From the NCBI GenBank assembly GCA_017795025.1, contig CP051243.1, positions 2,504,897 to 2,568,896 of the forward strand: a DNA stretch of 64,000 nucleotides, read 5' to 3'. Numbering within the stretch: position 1 is the stretch's first letter; every line of letters begins with the position of its first letter. Below the pieces are notes generated by a model, which saw only the letters and a program-made list of their open reading frames with translations, did not search any database and had not been told where the DNA came from. The stretch is from Flavobacteriales bacterium (GTDB taxonomy: Bacteria; Bacteroidota; Bacteroidia; Flavobacteriales; Schleiferiaceae). Positions 28,399-37,975 of this stretch are shown here, piece after piece. Both the position numbers and the translations under genes were made by a program.

Positions 28399-29529
28399 TT
28401 ACTGGATGTCAATCTGCTGACCTTCACTTACAGAGCTTGCGCCCACAACAATAACCGAAAGGCCGCTTTCCAGTCCTTCTTTTATTTCGGTCAACTCCCC
28501 AAAGGAGCGTCCTAATTTTACGTAGCGTTTACGCGCTACTTTTTGTCCTTCCTCCTCCTGGGCCAAATACACGTAATCACCTTTCAGGTCTTTAAGCACC
28601 GCCATATTGGGTACTACAAAGGCCGACTCATTTTCATAGTCCTTCAAACGCAATTCCGCTAGGAGGTTTGGCTTAATCAACTCATTATTATTGTTTAAGC
28701 CTACTTTAATGGTAAAGCTGCGATTTTCGGGATTAATAAACTGGCTGGCAAAAATGACTTTCTCCATCTGGCGAAGACCTAAAGAAGGAATACGCACCTC
28801 AACAGAATCGCCCACTTGTACCGATTTAAGGTAGTTTTCAGACAAATCCGTTTCTAATTCTAAATTGCTGAGGTCTACCACACGGGCGACCGGTGTTCCT
28901 GGACCTACGAACTCGCCTTCGTTAACCCTTACCAAATCGAGCGTACCGTTTACGGGCGCTTTAACAAATGTATTTTCGTATTGGGCTTGCACCTGCTTTA
29001 AGCGGTTTTGCGCTGCCTGAAAATTGGTTTCAGAATTCAGAAACTCTATTTCCGAGCCGATGCTGTCCTTCCATAAGCGGGCGCGGCGCTCGTAGGTGGT
29101 TTTGGCTAGTTTAAAGGCGGCCTCTGCTTCTTTTAGCTGACCTTCAATAAAGTCGCTTTCTAAGCGCAAAATGGTTTGACCCTTGCGTACTTTATCTCCT
29201 TCTTTGGCGGCAATGGAAACCACGCGGCCGTTTCCTTCGGCGCTAAGCACCACGTTTTCCTTGGAGCTCACAGTAGCGCTTAATCGCACAAAGTGACGGA
29301 AAGCCTCGGGCTGAATAGTTTTAGTTTCAACCGGTGGGATATTTTCTTCGCGCTCCACCTTAGTGGTATCTAGGCGCGCAATCTTCGCGGTTAAGGAGTC
29401 AATCTCAACCTGAAGTTCGGCTAAGGCCGTTTTCTTTTCGGAGAGATCCCCTTTTAAAGTTTTTAGGTCGTTAGGGTTTTGGCAGGCGGCCAACAATCCT
29501 ATTGCGAGTAAAATGCTTTGTTTTTTCAT
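28399..29529 (-). CDS. RND efflux membrane fusion (periplasmic adaptor) lipoprotein
   Basis: 376 aa from the ATG at 29529, chosen because it begins a lipoprotein signal (MKKQSILLAIGLLAACQNP, lipobox LAAC). A coiled coil (about residues 25-60, LKGDLSEKKTALAELQVEIDSLTAKIARL) is followed by a biotinyl-lipoyl-like half motif (VVSIAAKEGDKVRKGQTILRL), an alpha-hairpin (residues ~120-170), and the second half motif (VKAPVNGTLDLVRVNEGEFVGPGTPVARV). It would link the inner-membrane RND pump to the TolC-like channel. It sits 19 bp after the channel gene. Confidence 0.92.
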   Translation of the reverse strand: MKKQSILLAIGLLAACQNPNDLKTLKGDLSEKKTALAELQVEIDSLTAKIARLDTTKVEREENIPPVETKTIQPEAFRHFVRLSATVSSKENVVLSAEGNGRVVSIAAKEGDKVRKGQTILRLESDFIEGQLKEAEAAFKLAKTTYERRARLWKDSIGSEIEFLNSETNFQAAQNRLKQVQAQYENTFVKAPVNGTLDLVRVNEGEFVGPGTPVARVVDLSNLELETDLSENYLKSVQVGDSVEVRIPSLGLRQMEKVIFASQFINPENRSFTIKVGLNNNNELIKPNLLAELRLKDYENESAFVVPNMAVLKDLKGDYVYLAQEEEGQKVARKRYVKLGRSFGELTEIKEGLESGLSVIVVGASSVSEGQQIDIQ

Positions 29530-29548
29530 GGTGTTCGAAGAGCTATTA

Positions 29549-30892
29549 TTATTTCCCCAAGGCATATTCGAGGGCTTCTTTGGCGTTTAAGACATTTAAA
29601 ATTGCGCTGATATAGCTGCGCTCAGCTTCCAAATACTGGTTTTCGGCTTGTGTTAGTTCCAAGCTACTGGCCAATCCTTCTTGGTATTTACGAAGGGTGC
29701 GATTGCGAATACGCTCGCTTAAGGTGCGATTGCGCATCTGGTTATTCAAGTTATCCAATGCAAAGTGGTAATCGCTAATGGCCTGATTATACTGCATACT
29801 CAACTGCGTTTCGGTCGCTTGCTTCGCCACGCGAATGCGGTCGAGGTCAATTTTAGCTTTTTGCACCTTGGCTTGACGCCCAAGGCCAGCAAAGATGGTC
29901 CAGTTTACACTAGCACCAATGGTCGTTCCCGGTATCCAATAAGTATCAAAACTAAAGGCGTCGGAAGCCGTATTAGCAAAGTTGCTTTGGGAATGATTTA
30001 CAAATCCGCTGATGGTTGGGAAGTACTTGGCCTTTTCATTAGATAGCGCTAAGCTGGCTCCTCGTTCCTGAGATAATAAACTGCGAAAAGTTATATGCTG
30101 ATCTACCTGAAAGGGGGTGGCACTTAAGCTTGCATCATTTCGCACCGGACTAATTACATCATCTAAAGTAGAACTCAGTACAATTTCCTCCTCCAAGGGA
30201 ATACCCATATTAAACTTAAGGAGTTGGTAAGCAAGGTCTACCTGACGTTCTGCATTGCGCAAGTTGTTTTGCAAATTGTTAAGCAAGAGCTCCATCTGCG
30301 TTACGTCTTGCTCCTCCACAAATCCGTTTTCGAAAAGCTTTTGGGTTTCTTCGTAATTAGACTTAATGGTTTCTAGGTTCTTACGTAAAATATCGCGGGT
30401 TTCCTGAGCCACTAAAGCGCCATAATAACTCTGCGCGGTATTTCTTCTTGCTTCAATTTCGGCTTCTTCCTTTTCCAAAGCCTTGGTTTCCTTAAAAACT
30501 TTAGTTGCTTGTAAGGCCACAAAGTAGGAACCATCAACAATAAGCTGGCTTAATTGCACTTGCGCTTGGTTTTGATGTGCTACTCCAAAGGCTACCGTGG
30601 CAAATTCATCTTCGGGAGCGTTGGGGTCAAAAAAGCGAGCAGGAATAGGTTGCTCGGGAATTTGAGCATTATAGCTGTAACCAAATGAGCTGGTAATTTG
30701 GGGTAAACCCATAGCCGCCGTTTCCTTAATGGTTTTACGGGCTTTTTCCACCTCAAATATTTTATCCTGAACGGTGTAGGCATTTTGGGCGGCAAAGTCC
30801 TGTGCCTCTTGTAAAGAGAAAGGTTTTGCCTCCTGCTGGGCCATGATTGGGATGCTAAGGAGCGAAAGTCCCAATGCTAAGTAGTTTCTCAT
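29549..30892 (-). CDS. TolC-family outer-membrane efflux protein
   Basis: 447 aa with a signal peptide (MRNYLALGLSLLSIPIMAQ). Two repeats of the outer membrane efflux protein family are seen, each with long Gln/Asn/Glu-rich helices (for example YGALVAQETRDILRKNLETIKSNYEETQKLFENGFVEEQDVTQMELLLNNL). The second repeat ends with KYQEGLASSLELTQAENQYLEAERSYI, a hallmark pattern. It forms the trimeric exit duct of the efflux system encoded by the same operon. It starts 2 bp after the TetR gene. Confidence 0.93.
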   Translation of the reverse strand: MRNYLALGLSLLSIPIMAQQEAKPFSLQEAQDFAAQNAYTVQDKIFEVEKARKTIKETAAMGLPQITSSFGYSYNAQIPEQPIPARFFDPNAPEDEFATVAFGVAHQNQAQVQLSQLIVDGSYFVALQATKVFKETKALEKEEAEIEARRNTAQSYYGALVAQETRDILRKNLETIKSNYEETQKLFENGFVEEQDVTQMELLLNNLQNNLRNAERQVDLAYQLLKFNMGIPLEEEIVLSSTLDDVISPVRNDASLSATPFQVDQHITFRSLLSQERGASLALSNEKAKYFPTISGFVNHSQSNFANTASDAFSFDTYWIPGTTIGASVNWTIFAGLGRQAKVQKAKIDLDRIRVAKQATETQLSMQYNQAISDYHFALDNLNNQMRNRTLSERIRNRTLRKYQEGLASSLELTQAENQYLEAERSYISAILNVLNAKEALEYALGK

Positions 30893-30894
30893 AA

Positions 30895-31515
30895 TTATGT
30901 ATTAGCAGTAGTTGTCTTTAGTTTTTCTTCTAGGTAGGCGACGCCTTGTTGATTGGAGATGCCACGAATGTGATAAACCAATATTTCACGCATCATTCCG
31001 GGAATGGAGCGATCGGAGAGGTAATTTAAATCGGCCTCAGTCATGGTGCGGGTGCGACTGTAATACAAAAAGGCCACAATCTCCTTGTCTAGCTCCTTGC
31101 GGAACAAGCCTTCTTGAATTCCTCTTTCGATGTTGGCACGCATCATTTTAAAAACCAATTCTCTCTTTTTCGACTCCAAATAAGCGCTCACCTCGGGGTA
31201 ATAGCGCTCTAATTGAAACTGCATACTGTGATCATGCCTTTCAATATTGGTGCAAACAACCTCGTCCATCGCGAAAAGCATATCGATGGCATTACCAGCA
31301 CCATTAAGCAAAGTGAGCATCTCCGATTTAATGTTCTCGAAAATGTCGTCCACCGAACGACTTACAAGATCTTCCTTATTGGAAAAGTACTTGTAGAGGG
31401 TTTTCTTAGAAACACTCATCTCCTTGGCGATATCGTCCATGGTAACCGGACGCAAACCATATCGATGGAAGAGCTCCTTCGCCTTGTCCAAAATCTCTTT
31501 CTCCATATTCTCCAT
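30895..31515 (-). CDS. TetR/AcrR family transcriptional regulator
   Basis: 206 aa. N-terminal HTH: KELFHRYGLRPVTMDDIAKEMSVSKKTLYKYFSNKEDLV (residues ~13-50) fits the TetR DNA-binding domain closely; the C-terminal ligand domain is not assignable. It is the first gene of the efflux operon and probably represses it in the absence of an inducer. ATGs at 31515 and 31506 are both possible starts. A TAGTTTTG element lies just upstream, so the operator should be near 31516-31560. Confidence 0.92.
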   Translation of the reverse strand: MENMEKEILDKAKELFHRYGLRPVTMDDIAKEMSVSKKTLYKYFSNKEDLVSRSVDDIFENIKSEMLTLLNGAGNAIDMLFAMDEVVCTNIERHDHSMQFQLERYYPEVSAYLESKKRELVFKMMRANIERGIQEGLFRKELDKEIVAFLYYSRTRTMTEADLNYLSDRSIPGMMREILVYHIRGISNQQGVAYLEEKLKTTTANT

Positions 31516-31523
31516 TTCGGCCG

Positions 31524-31531
31524 CAAAACTA
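31524..31531 (-). promoter_or_regulatory. Candidate promoter of the TetR-efflux operon (-7 element)
   Basis: Minus strand reads TAGTTTTG, an exact TAnnTTTG match, 8 bp from the first ATG. A TTTCC about 19 bp upstream may act as the -33 element. Confidence 0.5.
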
Positions 31532-31649
31532 GAAAAGGAAATTCACATGGAAACTATTTTATTAAAAAAGTTTCTTGGTGTTAAGGTTTCTTTAACATTG
31601 CACTAAGGCAAAGGAAAAATTGTGAAATTTGCCGCCCAAACATTGAGCA

Positions 31650-33077
31650 ATGAGTTTATCCATCAAAGATATTTTACAACAAAAGCCTGTAGGCACCACT
31701 CATGAGGTAAAAGGCTGGGTTCGAACCTTTCGCAGCAATCGATTTATTGCTTTGAGTGATGGATCTACCATTAAAACCTTGCAGTTGGTGGTCGACTTTG
31801 AGCAATTGGACGAAGCCACCCTTAAAAAAGTGGCAACCGGAGCGGCGATTATAGCCAGTGGCGACTTGGTAAGTTCTCAAGGTAAGGGTCAGGATATCGA
31901 AATGCTGGTGAGCAAGCTTGAAGTTGTAGGCGAAAGTAATCCAGAGGAATACCCTTTACAGCCTAAAAAGCACTCCTTAGAGTTCCTGCGTGATATTGCC
32001 CATTTACGAATGCGCACCAATACGTTTGGGGCCATAATGCGCGTACGACACCATTTGGCCTTTGCGGTGCATGAGTATTTTCATAAACGTCAGTTCTTCT
32101 ATTTACACACGCCCATTATTACCGGCAGTGATGCCGAAGGAGCCGGGGAAATGTTCAATGTTTCCATTTTAGATAAAAAGAACCCTCCCCTTACGGAAGA
32201 TGGACAGATTGACTACAGTAAGGACTTTTTCGAAAAAGAAACCAACCTTACCGTTTCGGGCCAATTAGAAGCCGAGCTTGGCGCGATGGCGCTTTCTAAG
32301 GTTTACACCTTTGGACCTACCTTTAGGGCGGAGAACTCGAATACTTCAAGGCACTTGGCGGAGTTTTGGATGATTGAACCTGAAGTAGCTTTTGCCGACC
32401 TGAACGACAACATGGACCTGGCGGAGGACTTTTTGAAATACGTTATCTCGAGCACCTTAAATCATTGTGTCGACGATCTCGAATTTTTAGAAAAGCGACT
32501 TTTAGACGAAGAGAAAAGTAAACCCGAAAAAGATCGCAGTCCGCGTCCATTAAGAGAGAAGCTGCAGTTTGTGGCCGAGAATAACTTTCGTCGGGTAAGC
32601 TATACCGAAGCCATTGACATCCTGCGAAACTCTAAGCCCAACAAAAAGAAGCGCTTTAAATATATCATCGATGAATGGGGGGCCGATCTGCAATCGGAAC
32701 ACGAGAAATATTTGGTGCAACATTTCAATGCTCCGGTGATTTTATTCGATTACCCTGCTAAAATTAAGGCCTTCTATATGCGTCTTAATGAGGACGAGAA
32801 AACGGTACGCGCCATGGATATCCTTTTCCCAGGTATTGGCGAAATTGTTGGCGGTTCGCAAAGGGAAGAACGTCACGATGTACTACTCGGTAAAATGAAT
32901 GACTTTGGTATCGACTCCAAAGAGCTGCAATGGTATCTCGACACCCGAAAATTTGGCAGCTGCGTGCACAGTGGCTTTGGTTTGGGCTTCGAACGCCTGG
33001 TTCTTTTTGTTAGCGGAATGACCAACATTCGCGATGTGATTCCCTTCCCAAGAACACCAGGTAACGCCGAATTTTAA
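31650..33077 (+). CDS. asnS: Asparagine--tRNA ligase
   Basis: 475 aa class II synthetase. N-terminal OB-fold anticodon domain (HEVKGWVRTFRSNRFIALSDGS), motif 2 region (FGPTFRAENSNTSRHLAEFWMIEPE) with the AsnRS-type residues, and motif 3 (GFGLGFERLVLFVSGMTNIRDVIPFPR) are intact. It charges tRNA(Asn) in the cytoplasm. It is divergent from the TetR gene. Confidence 0.97.
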   Translation: MSLSIKDILQQKPVGTTHEVKGWVRTFRSNRFIALSDGSTIKTLQLVVDFEQLDEATLKKVATGAAIIASGDLVSSQGKGQDIEMLVSKLEVVGESNPEEYPLQPKKHSLEFLRDIAHLRMRTNTFGAIMRVRHHLAFAVHEYFHKRQFFYLHTPIITGSDAEGAGEMFNVSILDKKNPPLTEDGQIDYSKDFFEKETNLTVSGQLEAELGAMALSKVYTFGPTFRAENSNTSRHLAEFWMIEPEVAFADLNDNMDLAEDFLKYVISSTLNHCVDDLEFLEKRLLDEEKSKPEKDRSPRPLREKLQFVAENNFRRVSYTEAIDILRNSKPNKKKRFKYIIDEWGADLQSEHEKYLVQHFNAPVILFDYPAKIKAFYMRLNEDEKTVRAMDILFPGIGEIVGGSQREERHDVLLGKMNDFGIDSKELQWYLDTRKFGSCVHSGFGLGFERLVLFVSGMTNIRDVIPFPRTPGNAEF

Positions 33078-33194
33078 TTTAGGCAAGTCCGCTTAAACCG
33101 CGCTGGCATACCATTTGTTAAGCTTGTGCAAAAACGGCAAAATTTTTGATAAGAGGCCGCCGCTTTTTGTATTTTCACCAAGCCAAGACAAAGT

Positions 33195-34655
33195 ATGCTC
33201 AAACAACAACTCAACCAAAAGCTTCTACAAAAGCTCAGCCCGCAGCAGATTCAGCTCATGAAGCTGATTCAGTTGCCCACCTTAGCATTTGAGCAAAAGA
33301 TTAAAGAGGAATTGGAGAGTAATCCCGCCTTAGAAGAGGGCAAAGATGACAGCGACGAAATAAGGGCTGATGAGGAGTTTGAGTCCTCCGAAGAGCAGCG
33401 CGAAGATGAACGCATCGAAGCGGAAGATATTAATGTCGACGATTACCTCAGCGACGATGATATTCCAGATTATCGCCTGCAGGCGAATAATTACTCGGCC
33501 GACGATGAAGAAAGCAAAGTGCCGATTACCGGTGGAAAAAGCTTCCATGAGTTCTTGATTGAGCAGCTGGGCACCTTTCCCTTGGAAGAACAGGATCGTA
33601 AAATTGCCGAATATCTGGTCGGCAATATTGACGATGATGGGTATATCCGCCGTGATTTGCTGGCCATTGTTGATGACCTTGCCTTCACCCAAAATATTTT
33701 TGTGGAAGAGGAACACCTAGAAAAAATCCTCAAGCTTATTCAGTCATTGGAGCCTGCAGGCGTCGGTGCACGTAACTTGAAAGAGTGCTTGCTCATTCAG
33801 CTTCGCGAGGAAGAAAAGTCCTTTCACCAAAGGCTTGCAATTGAAATCCTGGAAGATCATTTCGATGAGTTTATCAAAAAGCACTACACTAAATTAGTGC
33901 AGCGCTTGGAAGTTGACCAAGAAGATCTTCGCAGGGCCATTGACGAAATTACCCGTTTAAACCCCAAGCCCGGCAATAGCACAAGCAATAGTAGTCGTGA
34001 TGTGCAAGTGGTGGTTCCCGATTACACCCTCCGAATTGTAGAAGGCGAATTAGAGCTTAGCCTTAATGGACGAAATGCCCCAGAGCTGAATGTGAGTCGC
34101 GAATACCGCGAAATGCTCGAAACCTACCGTCAAGGTCAGAAAGAAAATAAAGCCCAAAAAGAAGCTGCTTTGTTTGTTAAGCAAAAGCTCGATGGGGCCA
34201 AATGGTTTATCGAGGCCATTAAGCAGCGACAGCAGACTCTTATGCTTACCATGGGGGCTATAATGGAGTATCAAAAAGAATACTTTCTAAGCGGCGACGA
34301 AACTAAGTTACGCCCCATGATCTTAAAGGATATTGCCGATGAAATCGGTATGGATATATCAACTGTTTCGAGAGTGGCCAGTAACAAATATGTGAGCACT
34401 CCCTATGGCACCTTCCTTATCAAGGAGTTCTTTAGTGAGAGCATGAAAAACGAAGCTGGTGAAGACGTAAGTACGCGTGAAATCAAAAAGATTTTAGAAG
34501 ACTCGGTTGCCGAAGAAGACAAGCGAAAACCCTTAACCGACGATAAACTGGCCAAGCTTTTAAAAGATAAGGGTTACCCCATAGCGCGTCGGACAGTAGC
34601 AAAATACCGCGAGCAGCTCGACATTCCCGTTGCCCGCTTACGCAAGGAGCTCTAG
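33195..34655 (+). CDS. rpoN: RNA polymerase sigma-54 factor
   Basis: 486 aa. The Gln/Leu-rich activator-interaction region I is at the start (LNQKLLQKLSPQQIQLMKLIQLPTLAFEQKIKEELESNP), followed by an acidic region II (about residues 45-95) and the core-binding domain. The DNA-binding domain contains the HTH (LKDIADEIGMDISTVSRVASNKYV) and the RpoN box ARRTVAKYRE near residue 465. It directs polymerase to -24/-12 promoters and needs an enhancer-binding ATPase. The membrane-protein gene begins 2 bp after its stop. Confidence 0.97.
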   Translation: MLKQQLNQKLLQKLSPQQIQLMKLIQLPTLAFEQKIKEELESNPALEEGKDDSDEIRADEEFESSEEQREDERIEAEDINVDDYLSDDDIPDYRLQANNYSADDEESKVPITGGKSFHEFLIEQLGTFPLEEQDRKIAEYLVGNIDDDGYIRRDLLAIVDDLAFTQNIFVEEEHLEKILKLIQSLEPAGVGARNLKECLLIQLREEEKSFHQRLAIEILEDHFDEFIKKHYTKLVQRLEVDQEDLRRAIDEITRLNPKPGNSTSNSSRDVQVVVPDYTLRIVEGELELSLNGRNAPELNVSREYREMLETYRQGQKENKAQKEAALFVKQKLDGAKWFIEAIKQRQQTLMLTMGAIMEYQKEYFLSGDETKLRPMILKDIADEIGMDISTVSRVASNKYVSTPYGTFLIKEFFSESMKNEAGEDVSTREIKKILEDSVAEEDKRKPLTDDKLAKLLKDKGYPIARRTVAKYREQLDIPVARLRKEL

Positions 34656-34656
34656 C

Positions 34657-35262
34657 ATGAACGAGCGTCTATCAAAACTAATCTCCATTGTTTTTCACCC
34701 GGCAATTTATCCCTTGCTCGGTCTCTACTTCATTTTCGAATATCTACCCTATCATTATCCCAACAAAGTCATTTTACTTTCCTTGGTGATGGTCTTTTGC
34801 GGCACCTATCTAATTCCGGTTTTAGTGAGCTTATTGCTTTACCGCTTTGGCCTAATCAGCAGTTTAATGATGGAAAAAGCCAGCGATCGCAGATGGCCTT
34901 ATGTGGCGGGCGCTTTATGCTTTTACTTAACGGCGCGCCTTATAGAAAGTGCCGGACTGGCGGCAGAGGCGCATCACTATTTACTCGGAGCCGCTACGGT
35001 AATTCTATTGCATCTCATCTTGTTGCCCTTCTTAAAACCCAGTGCGCATTTGGGAGGATTAGGCGGTTTTCTGGGTCTCTTTATGGCCGTTTCAGCTAAA
35101 TACGCTTTAAACCTTCTGCCCTTTATTGGCCTGCTAATTTTAGTAGCGGGTATTATCGCCTCGGCACGCCTACAGCTGAAAGCGCACAATGGTAAAGAAC
35201 TACTCCTAGGCTTTTTAAGCGGGGTGCTTATTGTTTTTGCCACGGTTTACTACTTACCTTAA
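34657..35262 (+). CDS. Integral membrane protein, PAP2-like
   Basis: 201 aa with about six hydrophobic segments. The motif KPSAHLGGLGGFLGLFMA resembles the PSGH motif of PAP2 phosphatases but with A for G, and NGKELLLGFLSGV occupies the place of the usual GxHxxxDVLxG motif without its His/Asp, so catalytic activity is doubtful. The start at 34657 is 2 bp after the rpoN stop; an in-frame earlier start would overlap rpoN. Placing such a gene directly after rpoN is common in Bacteroidota. The function is unknown. Confidence 0.6.
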   Translation: MNERLSKLISIVFHPAIYPLLGLYFIFEYLPYHYPNKVILLSLVMVFCGTYLIPVLVSLLLYRFGLISSLMMEKASDRRWPYVAGALCFYLTARLIESAGLAAEAHHYLLGAATVILLHLILLPFLKPSAHLGGLGGFLGLFMAVSAKYALNLLPFIGLLILVAGIIASARLQLKAHNGKELLLGFLSGVLIVFATVYYLP

Positions 35263-35291
35263 AAAGAAAATAGCGAGCCGAAGCCCGCTAT
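35261..35291 (-). terminator. Terminator of the esterase gene
   Basis: Stem TAGCGGGC / GCTCGCTA around TTCG with one mismatch; on the minus strand it is followed by TTTTCTTTTT. It sits between two convergent genes. Confidence 0.65.
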
Positions 35292-35318
35292 CTTGCTAAT
35301 TGAGGGGGGAAGAAAAAA

Positions 35319-36308
35319 CTATTGCGCGTTGCGCTTAACAAAGCGGGCTATATCATCCCAGTATTCGTGGTGTAAAGAAGCCTGGTTAGATCCTTTATAC
35401 TGAGAGGCACCACTGATGCGGATATACTCTAAATCTTGTCCATCTACAAAGCCTTTGTTTCGAGCCGCTAAGGCAATAGGGTCGGTGCCGTAGCCAGGAA
35501 CAGTGCCGGTATAATAGGTGCCAATTATCCGGGTTCCATCATTAAAATGGGCATCCCAATGGTTAATCAACATCATAGCGGCATCACTTCGATCAATCAT
35601 ATTATTATCGAAAGAATAGGTAAACATTCCGATATATCCCCGCACCTTGCTACTTGCACCCGGGTTATCAGAATTATCAAAGCCCAGTTGGTTTACCGCA
35701 TTGGTGATCATCATACGATGCGCTCCAACTCCAATAGTGGCAATCTCCGACGAATCTAGGTAGGCTACCGAAAAAGCTGTGGCTGCCCCCGTACTCCAAC
35801 CACCAATAAAGATATTGGCTGTGTCAACCGCATAAGCTTCTGCGTTTAAGCGGAAAAAGCGCACTGAAGAACGAAGGTCCTGAAAGGCCTTTACATAAGT
35901 GTTGTAACCAGGGTTTCCCGTGGCGTACTTAACAATGGCGGCATTAAGTCCCTTTAAGGCTAAATTACTGGCCAGCTGACGAAGCTTAGGCATCTCGGTA
36001 TAAGTAGACCATCCTCCTCCTGGAGCGAGTATTACTAAGGGGCGGTCGCCACCAAACTCAGAGGGTGCTGTAAAAAACTCCACTTTATGATGGTTTAATG
36101 GACCATACTGAAAACGCTGGCTCACCACCGCCTCGGCTAAGCGTTCGTTGGTACTATCGGGGTTTAAATGCCAGTTGCTTGGCTCATTGTGGATACGGGC
36201 TTCGGCCTCCGCTTTAAAACTGTCGTTGTCGTTTTCACAAGCACTAAAAGTGATTAATACCAAGCTTGCTAATAGGCCTTTGATAAAGTTGCTAATGGAA
36301 GTATTCAT
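35319..36308 (-). CDS. Lipoprotein alpha/beta-hydrolase (esterase-like)
   Basis: 329 aa from the ATG at 36308, with a lipoprotein signal (FIKGLLASLVLITFSACEND, lipobox FSAC). An oxyanion-type HGGG-like segment is seen as LVILAPGGGWSTYTEMP, followed by the nucleophile elbow FIGGWSTGAA (G-W-S-T-G), where Ser is the likely nucleophile. A His-containing end (SLHHEYWDDIARF) could supply the catalytic His. It resembles acetyl-esterase/lipase family proteins of the BD-FAE or Est type. The substrate is unknown; the location is outer or inner membrane facing the periplasm or outside. Confidence 0.8.
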   Translation of the reverse strand: MNTSISNFIKGLLASLVLITFSACENDNDSFKAEAEARIHNEPSNWHLNPDSTNERLAEAVVSQRFQYGPLNHHKVEFFTAPSEFGGDRPLVILAPGGGWSTYTEMPKLRQLASNLALKGLNAAIVKYATGNPGYNTYVKAFQDLRSSVRFFRLNAEAYAVDTANIFIGGWSTGAATAFSVAYLDSSEIATIGVGAHRMMITNAVNQLGFDNSDNPGASSKVRGYIGMFTYSFDNNMIDRSDAAMMLINHWDAHFNDGTRIIGTYYTGTVPGYGTDPIALAARNKGFVDGQDLEYIRISGASQYKGSNQASLHHEYWDDIARFVKRNAQ

Positions 36309-36466
36309 GTCTTTAAATTTTTGTTTGAACAAATTCACTGCAGCAAACCTAGCTTGCGAATACCCCCTCTTATAAGCAGCTATGTTGCGAATACTTGAAG
36401 GCGTTCACAAACTTCATTTTTTAAAGTCGTTCCCTTCTTAAACACATGTTGCAAGCTCATTAACTT

Positions 36467-37975
36467 ATGATGCAAAAGCCCTTTTTCTCCCTGAAGTGTA
36501 GTACTTTAGGAACGGATACCCACCCAATGCCAAACAAATCCCCCATATCAGTAGAAGCTGAGAACAAGGCCAACTTATCGATGGACGAGCGCTTTGTTCT
36601 TAAACTTCGTGATCACATTCTCGAAAACCTTACGGTAGAGGATTACAGTGTGGAGGATTTAGCGCAGGAGGTTGCCTTTAGTCGTTCCCATTTGTATCGA
36701 AAACTGCAAGGTCTTACCGGCCTATCTATTAGTCAGTTTATACGAAATGTTCGTCTGGAAAAGGCTTATGAGCTGCTAAAAGCCGAGGTAGCAACGGTAT
36801 CCGAAATTGCCTATCAAGTGGGCTTTGGCAGCAGCACCTATTTTAGCAAATGTTTCCACGAGGTATATGGCTTCCCACCAGGAGAACTAAAGAAACGCGG
36901 AACGGAAACCCAAACGGAAGTCCCTCCGAATAGCGGTTTAAAAATAGAGCGGAAACAAAATCCGATTGAGGCCCTACACCCCGGTGGAAATGGGGAATTA
37001 ATCGAGGAGCTTTTTAGAGCGCTCTTACCTTTTAAGCCTAGTTTGGAAAAATTCCTTTTAATCGATGAAGAAGAAGGGGAAAGTTTAGATCATCGCCTAC
37101 TGGCCTACCAAGCCATAAAGTGCTTCCCCTGGCCATTAGGAGTAGAGTTAAGACGTTTGTTCTCCGCCAGCTTTAGAGAGGTATCTGAGGAACGTTACCA
37201 GCAAAGCCTAAAAACCTTGCGGAAAACCCTGCGCTTCTGTTCCTTTTTAATGTTGGCGGAAATCTTAGAGCATTTAAACGCTGAGGGCGCCGAACTGCAA
37301 AGCTTAAAAGGACAAGGCCAGAAACTCGTTGAAGCCATGGAACGCATGGAAGATGATGACCTCCGTTTTATCTTACAAAGCTTTAAACCTGCCCTGGAAG
37401 AGTGTTCTAGGCTTTTTATTCCCGAACTAAAGTCCTTCCTCGATTCGGTTTTACTTTTAGAAGTAGAAGACTGGCTCAGCAAATCATCAGGCGAAAGCCT
37501 AGAACTGCGCTGCCAAACTTTGGACCAGTCACTAAACCTTATCCTAAAAAAACTAGGCTTTCTGGCGCGCTACCGCTTAGTTAATATTAGTGAAATCAGG
37601 GTCCTTAAAGACAAGTTTGAAAGCGCCTCCTTCGAACATCAATACCATTTTTTAAATGCGGTAGATGCCGATTTTAAGGTCCACTCCGAAAGACTGGAAA
37701 ATTTTGCCGATTCGAGGTCTGTGCTCCTCATGCATAGCATTAAAGATACCGGCAGCTTTTTAAATCTATCCCCCTTTTTGGTCGACACCTTCGAGTCGGA
37801 CCAAAAAAGTGGCAGTACCAAACGCGATGTATTTCTCCTTTATAAGGTAGAAAAAGGGCAGCTCTATTACGAGGGCTCCGACCTAAACCGCATTGAGGAC
37901 TTAAGCAATAGTAACCATTATCCGATTTGGCTCCGCGCCTTTCAGCGAAGCATGCAATACCTACGGAAATTATGA
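36467..37975 (+). CDS. AraC-type HTH protein with a large C-terminal domain of unknown function
   Basis: 502 aa from 36467; an ATG at 36527 (MPNKSPIS) or one in front of DERFVLKL is also possible. The AraC DNA-binding domain lies near the N-terminus (about residues 39-146: FVLKLRDHILENL ... YSVEDLAQEVAFSRSHLYRKLQGLTGLSISQFI ... VSEIAYQVGFGSSTYFSKCFHEVYGFPPGELKK). The remaining ~350 residues are mostly helical and match no family that I recognise; they end LNLSPFLVDTF ... YYEGSDLN. The order HTH-first is the reverse of most AraC regulators. The stop overlaps the start of the STAND NTPase by 4 bp, so the two are a coupled pair; it may sense or transmit the NTPase state. Confidence 0.8.
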   Translation: MMQKPFFSLKCSTLGTDTHPMPNKSPISVEAENKANLSMDERFVLKLRDHILENLTVEDYSVEDLAQEVAFSRSHLYRKLQGLTGLSISQFIRNVRLEKAYELLKAEVATVSEIAYQVGFGSSTYFSKCFHEVYGFPPGELKKRGTETQTEVPPNSGLKIERKQNPIEALHPGGNGELIEELFRALLPFKPSLEKFLLIDEEEGESLDHRLLAYQAIKCFPWPLGVELRRLFSASFREVSEERYQQSLKTLRKTLRFCSFLMLAEILEHLNAEGAELQSLKGQGQKLVEAMERMEDDDLRFILQSFKPALEECSRLFIPELKSFLDSVLLLEVEDWLSKSSGESLELRCQTLDQSLNLILKKLGFLARYRLVNISEIRVLKDKFESASFEHQYHFLNAVDADFKVHSERLENFADSRSVLLMHSIKDTGSFLNLSPFLVDTFESDQKSGSTKRDVFLLYKVEKGQLYYEGSDLNRIEDLSNSNHYPIWLRAFQRSMQYLRKL

